Part shown: piece by piece, positions 1 through 13,520 of the stretch
Layout of the letters: each line of letters begins with the position of its first letter
Numbering within the stretch: position 1 is the first letter of the stretch
Assembly (NCBI RefSeq): GCF_048771995.1
Contig: NC_133026.1
Location: 8,686,001-8,750,000 of the forward strand
Direction of reading: 5' to 3'
From: Taeniopygia guttata
Lineage: Eukaryota; Chordata; Aves; Passeriformes; Estrildidae
DNA: 64,000 nt
Notes under the pieces: generated by a model
Seen by the model: the letters and a program-made list of their open reading frames with translations, nothing else
Database searches by the model: none
Told to the model about the DNA's origin: nothing
Translations under genes and position numbers: made by a program

Positions 1-862
1 GATAAATCTCACAGTCCTGCCCTTACTGCTGGAATGAAGAGAAAGCTACTGAAGTGTTACTGAACTTTCACAGGTTTTCACCAATCAGCTGAAACATGCA
101 AACTGTGTATGTATATACAAATATATGTGTATCAATGTATGTTTTTAAAATAATGTATTAGTAGTATTAAATAAAACATATTCTTTTAGGCTTCTTTGAA
201 ACCAGACATATATGGTACCTTATTCTCTGAATGTATTTCATATTTGCTAACAGGAATGAATTAAACTGCAATAACTTGTCTGTTCAACCATGTTTCAAAA
301 AAGCTTTCCTGGGCCTTGGTATCAGAACTGCATGTGAAGATGTGGCAGAAATTTTAGAATGGGAACATCACCCATGGTACACTGTGTAAGTCATCCAAAA
401 CCTTTGGGAATTCCCAGAGGAAACTTTATCTCAAATCTCATCCAAGAAAATAAGTAAATTCCCCTATGTAACATATAAAAATGGGTGAGAGAAAAAAAAA
501 AAAAGTCAGAAAACATCATTTTACCAAGTTTTTCATCTCAGTTATAACTTTGCAAATTGTGCTGATTTTTTTTTCCACTAAAGCCACTACTCATTCCCTC
601 TAGCCAGAGGACAGCAATTTCCTCCACAAGGCCAGTCCTGCCACCAGGGCTTGTTGGGTTGGGGTGAATCATTTTACAGCAGAAGCAGCCAAGGTGCTGG
701 GATCCCAGCCAGAAATCCAGGAGCAACATTTTTCAAGAAGCAACAGCTTTCATCTTTCGCAGCAGTGGGCAGCGCTCAGAAAAGCTCCTCAGCAATAGTC
801 AAGGTCAGGGCACTACCTTCTACTCAGTCTTTGGTAAATTCATTCCTACACTGAAATAAGAG

Positions 863-884
863 AACAAACAAACAAACAAACAAA
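863..884 (+). repeat. (AAAC)n microsatellite
   Basis: About five tandem AAAC units, read directly from the sequence, within AT-rich noncoding DNA. No functional meaning is inferred. Confidence 0.85.
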
Positions 885-1705
885 AAAGGGCATTTGTGCA
901 CTGGTTGGCTGTGGATTTTTCATGGGACAGCTCTGGATTCCCACATGGTCAGATCCATAAGCAAAAAGCCAGAACAGGAGTCAAAGCCCAGGCTCTGTGG
1001 TCAGAAGCTGCTGTATCTCCCAGCTCCACAGAGTTCCAAGCACTTATTATCCAGAAGGAACAGCACAAATTAAATGGAGAGAGAGAAACAGATACCCTGA
1101 TCTGATGCAGAAGCATTCCTGGATGTTTCAAATAAGTTGGAGACCTGGTGAGGATTGAAGGCAGTACAATGAATCACAAGTTTTATGCAAGTTGAAGAGG
1201 TCTCCATTTGACAGCACTCTTTAATAGGCAAGAGGCAGTTGAGGAATGCAGCGTAGTCCCATGGTTTCTTAATGAAAAAAAGAATAACAAATGCTGAAAA
1301 ACGCTGCCAAACAACAAAGCTTACATTTTATACACGCTCATCAATTTAACCCTAAAACCTTAAAAGCCTCAGGGTGATCCCAACGCCTTTAATACCAAAG
1401 GCCCTAACTATGCCACAGATCAAGCACCAAGTCCAAGCCTGCTTTGTCTAGAAAGATGAAAGCACACTCAAACAGGTGAAGGCTTCTTTGGAATCATCAC
1501 CTGCAATTAAGCAAAGGAAAACTAAGAGGAGAAGAGGTAAGCTGAACTTGCTTTAAAAAGACACCACGGGAGCAGGTGGATGCTTGCTAAGGATAGCTGT
1601 GGTGTCTGCTGTCATTCTTTCACCAAATGATGTGCATTCATTGGGATTTCCTGCACATTAACAACAGATCACTTGGTGGGAAAGTTGGGTAGGTGCTGCA
1701 AAAGC

Positions 1706-1766
1706 AAAAAAAAAAAAAAAAACAACCTCTTTTCTCTTTTCCTCTTTTCTTTATTTTTTTTTCCCC
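1706..1766 (+). repeat. A17 run followed by pyrimidine tract
   Basis: Seventeen consecutive A residues (1706-1722) are followed by a C/T-rich stretch to about 1766. No retroposon body is recognisable on either side, so this is annotated as low-complexity sequence only. Confidence 0.7.
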
Positions 1767-4700
1767 TTGTATATCATACTGGGAAGACTGCTGTTACCAA
1801 GCTGCTATGGATAGCAATACCAGGTCTGTCTGAATAAGGCAGTGCCACAGAAATTTCATTTTGGAAGGTGGATAATAATTCATCATTCTTTTTTACCTTA
1901 AATAATTTGTGAATAAGTAAACATCTCGTTTATAAAAGAGTATGTAGAAATGTAATATTTTCCTTCAGAACCCAGCTTTTAAGGTAATATTTTCAATTAT
2001 TATTTTTGGAAGATGGGAAGCTTTTAGCTATTGCTGCCAAGACAAAAATCTTGCAAATGTAAGTAAAGGAGTAAAACACTAGAATTTAAATTTAAAGAAG
2101 ACTTTATTTTTTTACTACTGTTGCATAAATACTCCAAGTCACAATAAAACAAGAATTACATATAACAAGGGAGAAAGGAAAGAGTAAGACTGACACACCA
2201 GCATGCAGATCTTTGTGGCTGTAATATTCTTCATGTTCTGCATTTGAAAGATATTTTACACAGTCCCTGAGGACAGATAAGGATAAATTTATAATAGTTT
2301 TATTAATAATAGTATTAATTAGGTTAATAATGAGCATTGTAAAATACATGATAGCATTTTTGGTGGTAATTTTTAAGCTTTGCAGAATGACATTATCCAT
2401 GTGACTTAATTATTTCCATGTATATATGTACAGTTTCCCTAAAATTCAAGGAATCACTGGCTCCTCTTCTAAAAGTGCCAAAAACTGCTATTCCCATCAA
2501 CATCTTCTTGACACACACCTTCCCCAAAATCCATAAAATTAGCATATAAGACTGAACAGTGAGAAAGTTTTTCTTTTCAAATCATCGTTTGCAAAACTTT
2601 GTTGTTCACCAACATTAAAATCTTCTCTCTTAGCCCCCTTTGCCTCCATATCTGGGCCCAAGGGGAGCTCGGGAAATGTTTAGGCAAAGTGAGAATCTGA
2701 GCAGCATCCCATGAAATTCACCATCTCTTCCCTTCCAGGGAAAGTCCAACTCCAGCCAAGGTCCCCTCACTGGGCACCAGCCAGCCCCCCTGGCCTGTTG
2801 AATGGGGTTGCAATGATTATGCAGGCAGTCTGTGATTATTCTCTTCTGGCAGAGCAGCAGGTACAGAAAAAAGTCCTATGCCCAGGGCTCAGCCTGAAAT
2901 GCAAGTGTTCCAAAAAATGATGATCAGCAGAAAGGAGAGAGTAAATGATAACAACTGGCCTAAAACTTTTATGTGCAGCTTTTTCTACCTGGTGTGGGTT
3001 TGAGGAGGGTAGAAGGAGATAAGAGATAGAGATGTGTTTAAATTACTGGCCATAAGGAGCAAGACTGATCTGTGAGAGCACAAAACAAACAACATGAATA
3101 AAACTTTCAGATAGGGATTATATAAAGAAAAAATCAATATGGTCAAAAAACATAAATAGACAATTAATGGAGAGGGCTTTTATGGAGTGCTCAGCTGCAA
3201 ACTCACAGGAGTGGGCAGAATATGAGAGGGCTTTATAATCTCTTTCCCTCCTTTGTATTTTTCAGGTCACCCTGGCTTACAAAAATCAAGTTGTATTTCT
3301 TCTGCTTTGCTTCCTGTAAAATCAATAACAACAATCAATTAAAACTTGTTTTGTGCCAGCAGGCTATTGTTTGTGATAATAATGCAGGGAGCTGAAAGAA
3401 GATTGCTTTATTTCCTTGACCTCCTTGGTACACAGATAAATACAGTGTCTGTTCCATCTACAACCTGAAACCACAACCCTGTCCCTTTTTAAATTATAGG
3501 AAAGAAGATTAGATACTCTCACACACTGCAGATAGTCTGAAGTATCTGCTTTTGGTATCACTGTAACTGGCTGGAAGATAACATCTAATTTATGCGTAAT
3601 TCAGCAAAAATTCCTGATATCAGGCTCAGCCCAGGTTTTATTTTGATTTGAATCCTCTGTGATCCCACTGACTTTGGTCAGTTTTCATCAAATGAAAGAT
3701 GTGAAGAGTCAAGGAAAGGACCTGGCAATGAGAAACCTTTCACAGCTCATATCAGCATCGAGCTGTGTTCATGTCACAACACCCAGGATCTCTACTACGT
3801 CCTTCTGGTGCCATGGACTGCTATTCAGAGCTATACACACACAAACAGATGTATACAGATATAGGTATTATATATAAGATGTACAAAGATGCAGAGAGTG
3901 ATCTGGCAGTGAATTTCTCTTACATCTCAAGTCAGTACAAAACCCAATCCTGTTTTTTTTCGTTTGCTTTCCCAAAAGCCCTGAACATCAGTCCCGCCAC
4001 CCAAAGCCCAGGCCCAGAGCAAATGCTGGAGCAGCCCTTTCCTCAACAACTGGTATTTTAAACATACATGGAAAGCAGAAAAAGCAAAAAAAGAGGATGA
4101 GGTTAACAGCAAGATCAACTCCAGGCCAGTTACGCACACAGCTCGTCCGGAGGTGGGGTTGCATCAGATCTGAAAACAAAGTTAGAAGGGTTTGTCAACT
4201 GGAGATGGGCAAGTTATGCAACTATTTGAACATGAGCATGCCTGCCTGCTCAGAAAGGAGATTAGGGACTTGAATATGCTTTTATACCTGCTAAATAATT
4301 AGTATCAAGTAACCACGTCCACTCTGCACTTTTCCTCTAAATAGCAAAATGCAAATGAACCGTTTGTTAACTTAGGGACAAAGGCTGGGATTTTTCAAGG
4401 GAACTGAGCAGTGTTAGGCATGCAGCACCCAAAAACCTTACCCTGAGATCTGGCTATGTGGCACCAAAGTGGAGCCTCACAGGCTTATGGTACTTCTATG
4501 CACTCACCAGAGGCTTTTCACCCAGCAGACTTCAACACTGGCCCTTGAAGCCTGGTGAAAAACACATGGGCCAACCCTTGCCAGCTCCTGGTACCTCTTG
4601 TATAATGCCTTGCTGGTTTTTTTTCTTGTTTTTGAGTGTTTTTTTCAAATAAAAGTCACATCAAACCTTACTGATAATGTTAGGGTAAAGAACAATTCCT

Positions 4701-7700
4701 GTGCTCTACCAAGTCCTGATGCACAAAGGGTTCAACTTAGGACTGGAAACACTGGGAGAAGATACTCGTACCGTCAAAATGCCTTTTCCATATTTTTTTA
4801 CTCTTTTAGCACCAACAATACCTATTATTTCTTGTTTCACTGTCATGGCATCCCTGAGCTATTCAGTACAAGGTATAGATTCTAGGACACATCACAGTGT
4901 CCAAACACAGATGTGATCCAAGACAATCTCACTGCCCTTTACCTGCATCACCACTCCATCCCTCCTCCCACCACTTACACAGGGTTATAATTCATCACAA
5001 GTGAATTTCCAGGCACTAGTTTCCCTTTCTCCATTTTCCTAAAAATTTTTTTAGCAAATGTTGCTTTATTTGTTGTCCTGAGTACAGCAAAACTCTTCAG
5101 ATCCCAGATTCACCCTCTTTGCTTTCCCACTTCAGCCTGCCTGAAGCTGATTCTAGGGGGAAACCAAATCCTTTCCATCATGTGACTGCGATTTTCTACT
5201 TTACATTGCACAATCCCTTTAATTTTATAAACTTTGCAAATGTCACAAGAAAAATAATGAATAATCAACACCTCCATAAGCCCACTGCAATCAGCTGGCC
5301 TCTAACAGAGGCTGACAACTCACCATAATCCATAGATGTAACAAACTGCAGAAAATGGACTGTTTATCACCATTTCCAGACACACTCTTAAACAGCCTGA
5401 TTTTATTATACTTCCAGTGTTCATATGGTGAATCAAAGTGCTTTCAAAGAAACAAGAGTTATCCAATTAACCAGAATGAGACAGCAGGAAAAAAAACACT
5501 GTAGATAGGAAAACAGCCTTGCTTCCTGCTCCAGATCTATTTAAAAAGCCTAGGTGAACACATATTTTTCCCTGCTGCTTTTAACCTCCTAACAGAGGAA
5601 ACTAGGGTTGGTATAATTTTTTGGAGCCAAAACAATCCTTCTTTCAAAATTCCTTGGCATTATATTCAAGGATCACCCTTGCCTTCCCACAAGGTTATTT
5701 CATATAGTTGCTGAAATTTCCAGGGTCTCCCTGTGTGAGCTTCCCCTGAGCAGAGCAGAGGCAGGGATAACCTGGAAGGAAAGTTTATGAAACTTGGAAG
5801 TAGTAAAATTCAGCAGAAAGTGGGCAAATACTAAGGTGGCTACTGGCTAGTGTGTTCCAGAGCTGGAATTTACCCAGCTGAGATCAGCAGAGCACAGGCC
5901 AGGCTGCCTGCCACCTTTAGGGGAGAGCTTTTTACAAAGACAAAAAAATATGCACTTTTACCAATCTTTTCAGGCATCATAGACCTTGAAGTACTAGAAA
6001 TCCAAAATTGCTATACTCAACATAATCATTCCTAAAATCCCCTTGCTATTTCATCTACCCTTTTTATCTCCCTAATTCCTCCTTTTCTTTCAATTTTGCT
6101 TTCAGTTTGTAAAGTTCTGATGGAAATACTTTCTGCACAGATGAATAACAAATATCCTCATCCCCACTTCACTCATATGTTCTCCTGGCAGAAGTCCCAG
6201 GCTTGGGAATATTAAGCTGTCAAGCAGGTAACAGTGTTTGGCTTAGGACTCAGGGTCCTTGCAAGAACTTGTGCTGGTTGTATTTGAAATATTAACAGAA
6301 GAATCAGTGGGATAAAACTTCCCGTAAGTGAAACCCCAGATCAGTTGCAGAAATCCTTCAGAGGCAGGGGCAGGACAGTGAGAGTGGATGATGGGATTTT
6401 TTCCCGATGTTTTTTCTTTCTTTTCCATGTCTTTAACTGCAGTATGCAAATATCTTGCTAAACTCTTTCTTTTCTCACATTTTCTAAGCTTTTACATAGT
6501 CTGGGCACACTTCAAGCTTTGCTTGAAGTTAGGGTTATTGTATAACTCTATTTCACTGAATTTTATTAATGATAATCACATTTCTAAATCATCCATATTA
6601 TATTTTTGAGAGTAAAGCTGCTCTGCAGAGATATACAATTTTAGTTCTGAGAACTTGAGTGTATGTCTGTCAATATTTATTCCAGAAACACTTTCAAGCA
6701 AATATCTCTTCCCTGGAGTAAAAAATATAGACCCACCACCCATAACTTCTGCAATCACAGCTCACCAGTCTCTCTCCCTCTGATCTCAAAACAGGCACGG
6801 GGTGATCTCAGTCTAACTGTGTTTGTAACAGCAGAGTTACCAAAATAATACATGATTTGGGATGCTTTGTATTTGCTTGCACAGCTCATCTGCTGAAAAC
6901 TGTGATATATAGACTCCAGCATGTATAACACTCGCCTGCTCTTTTAGGGCATTCATTGGTATTATTTCTCAGCACTTTGGAGGGTATGCTTTTTCCCTTG
7001 AAGAATTTTCAGTTGTAAGCCCAGCATGTGATGCATTTTTCCTTCCTCTGCCATTTCTTAAAAATGCTCCACTCGCACTTTTTTTCAGCTCAAAAGTTTA
7101 TGTTCCTGTGGATGTCTTGTGCTTTTCTTCTATTACTGTATTCCAGTGTATGAAGGAAACAATGTTTATCCAGTTCCTCATGACCACTAAAGCTTCTGGA
7201 AAGTTTCAATCTTATCTGAAAGAGCAGCAGAGCTTCAGCAAGGCCAGGTTCATAAAAGCCTTCATGAAAGTGAACAATCACCCTGAGGACAGATACTCAA
7301 ATGAATCTTCAGCTCTCACTGTGAGAAAGGATTCAGCAAAATTATACTGGTAGAAAACCCAAAAAGGGAGGTATTTTAAATGCCCCACTGAATAAAAAGC
7401 TCCAGTTTTGCTCAAGCAAGCTGAGAGATGGGACTGTTCAATGTACAAGATAAAAAAGTAATATAAATTAGACCTTATAAATTCTGCTGTTGATGGAAAA
7501 ACTTCTTTCCCATCACTGGCTCCTCATTAGCCCAACTACATGTGATTGGCACAGTCGTTTCTGGAATATTGTGGAGCTTTATTCTCCATGCATAGTCAAA
7601 CAATGAGAACTGAAATGCCCTTTTCTTGATCCACCCCAGAGTTTTATACACTGTCTTGCTGCAGTAGAGCAGGATTTATAATTTTACTGAGAGAAATAGT

Positions 7701-7784
7701 ATTTCTAACAAGTCAAAGTAATAACCATGATGTATTTACAAATTATAAAGGTCCAAAATGATACATGTCTTTTTTGAGTTGAGA

Positions 7785-7821
7785 TTTTTCTCTCTCCCTC
7801 CCTCTCTCTCTTTTTCTTTTT
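7785..7821 (+). repeat. Polypyrimidine (CT)n tract
   Basis: A 37-bp run made almost entirely of C and T with CTCTCTCC-like repeats. It could act as a splice-acceptor pyrimidine tract in principle, but no AG with an open frame follows it. Confidence 0.75.
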
Positions 7822-9470
7822 GGTCTATCATATAGAACTGACACTTTCTATAGTGAAAGCCACAATTTACCATATGTCCTGAAGAAATACCCAATCTACA
7901 CCTGGCATTTTCACAGACTGACAGTGGCATTAAACCTGATCCCATTCATATGTAAGTCTCAAACTCTGAATTTAAGAGTTCCCTTTTAGGGAAGAGCTCA
8001 TTTGTTATTTACTCATGTCAGAGGCTGCTCCAGATACAAGCACAGGAAACTCTGCATTATCTCGAGCTTTCTCCATCATGTCAACATATGTGAGTGTTCA
8101 AACTTTTCAGAACTTTTGCCTATGAATTGCACATTTCAGTACTTCCCAGAAACCTGGGACATTAGTCTTGGGTCAAAATTGCCAATCCCCTGCTGTATGA
8201 GAAAGATTGGCATCCCATGAAGTAAAAGCATTAAAGGAAGGATGCCACATCACAAGACCAGTGCCTGGGCTCCACGCTCAGTTTTCACCTTCATCACACT
8301 TTCAACACAGATATGGTGTCCCAAATAGTCTTCTGTTTAGGTTTTGTGATAGAAAATGGAATCACACCCCTAAGTTTACTGTTACTTCTTTATATACATT
8401 TCTTTTTTTATAAGATTTATAATTTTGTGGTATTTTTCCCTGGTCTCATCATCCAATGCATTTTGTGGCATTACCTTTAGAGTTTATTTTATTTGTTACC
8501 TTGTTAATCCTGTTTCATAATTTCTTTCCTACATCTCACGGTTTTCCTACTTGGAAAAGGTTTGAAATTTCCAAACACACACACACTTTAAGGCAGCAAA
8601 AGCAGTGGCAGACTTCTCCTTGATTACTTGCCTGAATGGTGTCAGCAAAGAAAAAACAGATGTCAGAGGCAGAGCTTTTAAAGGCCAAACAGGCCAAATT
8701 AAAGGAAAATGAAAAGATGTTAGGTAAATTCACTCATTCTTCAAACAAACTCATATTCCCTACCTAGGTTTTTTTAAAAATTGCCATTCCTCCAACTAAA
8801 AATATTCCAGAGTGTTTATGGCCTGCCAGATGATTGGAGTGTAATAAACGTAATTTTGCAAGCTTGTAAAATATCCTGACATTGCCTTAAAGAAACCACA
8901 ATAAACTCTCTGGTTGGATTGCTTTATTTTCATTTCTATGCCTTATTAAACCAGTGTGCAGAAGATGTATCAGCAAATAAGAAAAGATAATCTGTTGTAA
9001 CACTAGAAATAACTGAAAAGAGCTTAAAAATCCATTCTGTTGTAGGCAACAGTCCATTAAAACCCAGTGCATACCCCTTTAAGCCTTGCTACAAGCCAGA
9101 TCCTTATCTCAGATGCAGGCAGAGCGCCCATTTACTTCAATAGCAGCCGCACTTGCATATTCTGAAGCAGAATTTGGTCTGCTGTGTTCATTAAGGGCTT
9201 CTGAACTCAAGATGTTACTTTGACGTTCCAGAAGAGGCCTGGAGTAGAGATAAGCTCCTGTCGATTCTCAGGGAAGCTCCCTCTGTAGCTGTTTCAGGGC
9301 AAGTCCCAACACTGAGCCTGCTGCTGTTCCCCTCCAGCGTGACATGCACCTACAGAATAATGAAGACATTGAACTCCTTGATTGACAGAGCCTTACAGAA
9401 ATGATGCACGGTAAAGAACAATCATTGCAACATCGTGGCAAACCCCATCTTGGGTTGAAATTCCCTTTTC

Positions 9471-12130
9471 ATCTGCAGGCTGAGGAGCACGCCAGGATTA
9501 TAAATTAATTATAAATGGCTGTTGCAGGTACACAAACACACACCATGTCCTAGGAAGTTAAGTGCTACAGCCTTCAGACTCAAGTGGCCCAGCAGTGTGC
9601 ACATGCTCCTGGCAGCTGCCCAGATGTTCAGGCAGTGGCTGGAACTGTGGCAAGAGCTCCCTGCACCCCTTGCTCAACTCCACCCACCCAAGGATGGGCT
9701 CTGACATCAGGCAGATCACAGACATGACTGCCAGGTCCTCTCCAGCTTGGGGCCAGCCCACAGCCTTTTTGTGGCTCGTGGAACTATGTGGCCTCAGGGA
9801 CCTCATCAGCCACCTCTCCTCTTCTCCTCCCAAGCCTGACTTAGATGACCCTCCTAAGATGAGAAGGGTTTAATCCCTAAGAGATCACTTCCATAGAAAC
9901 TGAAATACTGTCAAGATTCATGAACAAATAAAAGGATGGAGCAATTTTCCATGTTTTTCAGCTTTGGCACAATTTGCACTATTCCAATCAGCGCTGCTCT
10001 TATTCTCTAAAAAGAAGTGGGTTTTTGTCTCAGCAGAGGTACTAAACTTGTTCTCATGACTTAAATTATGAAGGCCTTGCATTATTTATCTTAACATCTT
10101 TATTTGGGATATCACATCACCTCTCTTCCTCTCTTCACCCTATTGCCCTGGATAAGGCAGATTTTTTTTGTATTTGGGAATTCTGCACTGCGGGTCTCGG
10201 ACAGCGGCACCAGCACAGTCCGAGCTGGCCTCAGGACTCCCGTGGCACTGACAGACTGCAGTGCTACAGACAAGGGACTGCCACTGCTCCACCCAGCACA
10301 CCCACTTCAGCTGGAACCCTTGGAGCACAGTACTGACCCCCAGCAGCTCCTGAGGAGCTGGGCATCCTCCCCAGCCTTCATCCAAGGAGAGGGACCTTCA
10401 CAAGAAGGAAGGTGGCAGCAGGACCTGAGGACTTTCTAGTTTTGGAGCATTTCTAGGAACTTTCTGATTGAAATCACCTGTTTTTAGGGGAAGAGCTGAA
10501 GGCCTGGGTCTCTCCTCCCATCCCTCTGTCCCTCAGAGAGGAGCAGAGCCAGCGGATGGAGGGTCCTACATGTCCTTGCACTCTGGGCCAGCAGTCACTA
10601 CTCCCATCTAACACACTGCCTCCAACATGCACTAGGCCAAAACCCACATATTTAAAAGGGAGAGCAAACACACCATTCCTAGTGCTCAGAAGCAGAGCAA
10701 GCAGATCACGTCTCCCTGTCCATCCTCTTCTGCTCCCCACCTTTGAAGACACTGCAATGCAGATGATCCTGGTCATGCAGCATAAGAGCCTACTCCAGTC
10801 CTCAGCTGTGTGGGGGAACCAGCACAGCTCTCCAGGTTAAAACAGCAAACATACATTCTAGCTACAGTGAGTCCCATCTCCAGGAGATTATGCATCTATC
10901 TGGGAATTTGTTTCATCATTCTGCCAGAGATTTAACCTCTGCAGTGAGCAAAACAGCAGCAGTAGGATTTTTCCAATGCTAGGCGCTAAATGACACAATA
11001 AAATAAAAACAATATCTTTTATTTCCCACAGCACCTTCTCTTGGAGGGCCCAACACAAGGAGAATTGGTTTTATGTTCCCTCCCTGGTTTGTAATCCTGG
11101 GGGTGAGCTATGCAGAACTCAAATGATCTCACTGAGCCTAAACAAGAAGTTTATGAGGGAAGAAAGAGGGAGACATGGCTCCTGTCTTTTAGACCTAAGA
11201 TTGCTCTTGTTCTACAATCCTGTGCTCCACAGATCCTGCTGCTCCTTGGCTGGAGAAAGGAAATAGCTGTTTACATTTTTACACCATAACCCAGGCAGAG
11301 GCAATGAAACCTGACACCAGAATAATGTTTCAGCTGCTGTTCAACAATGGATTCATTAAAACAGAACCACCCTGCAGATTTGGATTATAAACAAAGCAAT
11401 TAACAATGACAAAAATTTCCAACCTATTAAAATTATTTTGGGAGCCAGGCCCTCAGTGGTATCTCAGAAGGTCACACCAGCTGCTGTCAGCCCAGCCTAT
11501 GGCTCCTTGGCGCTGGTCAGTGTCAAATCCATCCCCCAGTGCCCACCCCATAGCAGCCTTGAGTCAATCCATGTGTTTCCAGCTTCCAATTAATTAATTT
11601 GGCAGCTGGCTGACACCACACCCTCCTTCCCTGGCCACACTCATTATGCTGGGCTCGGGGGAAAGAGGGGCTGCAGATGCTGTTGCACTTTTACTTCTGG
11701 CACACGCCTGGAGTGACTTGTGCAGAGCATTGCTCCCATCCCAGGGCTGAGATGTTTCATCTGGCCCTGGGAAAGGTCAGGAGATGGAGCTCTGATGCAT
11801 GCAGACCTGGCAGTCATCTCTGTCCCACTCTCCAAAACCAAAGTACAAGGGAATTCACTGTTTTCCACAGCTCTGTTGCCTCTTTGCACCTCAGGCTTGG
11901 GTTTTGCGTGCTGACAACATTTCCCCAGAACCCTTTGGAGTGGGGTGGGAGCAGCTCCTGGCAGGTGATTCCGAAAGTTTGTGATCACCCAGGTGCACCC
12001 AAACAGAAAGTTTCTCTCAGGCAGTGATAGCAATCAGAGCCGGGCCTGGGATTTTGCCCCAAAATGTTTTTAAGTGATTTAAAGCCAGGACTTTATATAG
12101 TGGTGCCTGAACTGGGGCTCTGGCCAGTCC
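9471..12130. other. GC-richer stretch, no supported gene
   Basis: This block is visibly richer in G and C than its surroundings. Long open frames therefore appear by chance on both strands at once, for example about 110-130 codons over 10.1-10.4 kb and 11.65-12.03 kb with overlapping sense and antisense frames. None has a recognisable domain, convincing ATG context or paired splice sites. The CpG content is modest and does not amount to a CpG island. It may be a decayed repeat or a local compositional shift. Confidence 0.45.
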
Positions 12131-13080
12131 TCACCCATCACCTGCAGTTCTGTTGCTGAGTATCACAGGTTCATTGCTGTTTATTTATTTTTTCCCCCTA
12201 CAACCTTTTGTCAAAATCTCATTCCTCCCAAGAGATTTGGATACTCTGGCAGCTCCACAAATAACTTTGACTATGAAGTTACAGTTCATGTTTTTTGCAA
12301 AACTCTGCTATAAACTCCTAAGTGCATATAATATACTCAAAAATATAACTTGTTGTATTGTTTGCTCTACCTCTAACCCACTATTCTCAAGAAATATTAA
12401 AATGCCAGTGACTTTTGTTTCAATGTATTTTCAAAGGATGACAGTAATTCTCTGAGGCTGGAAGTAATGATGGAATGACAGTGTACTCCTTCCACAAAGG
12501 AGAGTCAAGTCAGCTCATAATAAAATGTAGTCTAATAGTTAGATAATAGAGATACTACAGCACATGCTTTCATTTTAAGAAGTTTTGAATTTCTAGCTAG
12601 CTCTGTGATGCCCAAAAGTTCCTTATGTTTTAATCACAATACAAAAGTCTGTCTTCTTACCTTAATCATTCATGTTGAGGTTTTAAAGTTTCTTTGTGTT
12701 CCCATCCTATGAACACATCCAACATCAAAGTTTGGAAGGTTTTTTTTTTAGCTTGTGTTCTGAATATATTACAGTTGGCACCACACCATAAAACACTTTG
12801 GCAGCCAAGCAAATAGCTTTACACGAAGGCCAGCATAATCATGGGTTACTGAAATATGCTTCCTGTACATGTCTGGAATTCCCCTAATTAGCAGAGTATT
12901 TTCTAATCTGCCCAAAATGTATCATGCTAAAACCACAATGCATTTTCTTAGTTGTCCACCCAGGACAGGCAATCATTTCACTTCATCGGTTTTGGAAAAC
13001 CACCTGTAACTTGATGGAAATTAATCACTCACTATCTCTGAATTCACAATTTATTTTTTTTTCCCATTGACCTCATATAG
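12131..13080. other. AT-rich noncoding stretch
   Basis: I see nothing recognisable here: no repeat family, no long frame with splice signals and no notable motif beyond short T runs. Confidence 0.6.
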
Positions 13081-13171
13081 AGATTGGCTGGCCAAAAGTC
13101 TTTCAAAGCAATCACAATTGATAAATCAGTCTGTAAAGGCACCCTTAGGTTGGGGCAGAGCTGCTTTGACA

Positions 13172-13200
13172 GCCAATACTACAAGTCCCAGCATGCACCT
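13172..13200 (+). promoter_or_regulatory. ZNF143/Staf-type site with adjacent CCAAT box
   Basis: Positions 13178-13196 read ACTACAAGTCCCAGCATGC, a near-exact match to the ZNF143 (Staf) binding consensus ACTACAATTCCCAGNATGC. A GCCAAT box abuts it at 13172-13177, and an inverted CCAAT (ATTGG) lies about 90 bp upstream at 13083-13087. In vertebrates this motif pair is typical of promoters and also occurs at chromatin-loop anchors. Here it sits in AT-rich DNA without a CpG island, TATA box or following gene. It may instead be a lone distal site or part of an old repeat. The motif match is clear; its use is inferred. Confidence 0.5.
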
Positions 13201-13489
13201 TCCCAGCTCATGACAGAAGAGGCATTTTTTTATTTGTTTTTGACTTGTTTTGGGTTTTTTTTTATTAATTGCATTTTGGGAAATGTAATTCTGACCACTA
13301 CATACTTCCCATTGACAAGACCCTAAATGTGGGACAGTTTGCCAATGCAGTCCTCTGCTGGCAAATGTGTGAAAAATTCATTTGTAAAAACTTTAATTAA
13401 AAAATACACTTTTCCTTTCTGGGTATGACTGAAAATACCTAATTTGGACACATCTCCATTATTGATACAATAGAAGAGTTCAGATTTAA

Positions 13490-13520
13490 TATTATATTAT
13501 ATATATATATATATTATTAT
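13490..13520. repeat. (AT)n / (ATT)n microsatellite
   Basis: Uninterrupted AT dinucleotides around 13497-13513, flanked by ATT trinucleotides, read directly. Likely polymorphic. Confidence 0.85.

Larger units (their letters stand above)
1..9470. other. AT-rich noncoding stretch with simple repeats
   Basis: I see no supported gene here. Open frames are short, lie on both strands and usually lack an ATG start or flanking splice signals. Visible simple sequence includes an A13 run (492-504), an (AAAC)n tract (863-884), an A17 run followed by a pyrimidine-rich stretch (1706-1766), a CT-rich tract (7785-7821) and an (AC)n run (8575-8586). One weak exon-like frame at 7147-7353 is described among the findings. 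The stretch reads as unique intergenic or intronic sequence. Confidence 0.6.

Noticed and set aside
11644..12033. Overlapping 116-129 codon frames on both strands
   Set aside because: Simultaneous sense and antisense frames reflect locally higher GC and few stop codons rather than a gene.
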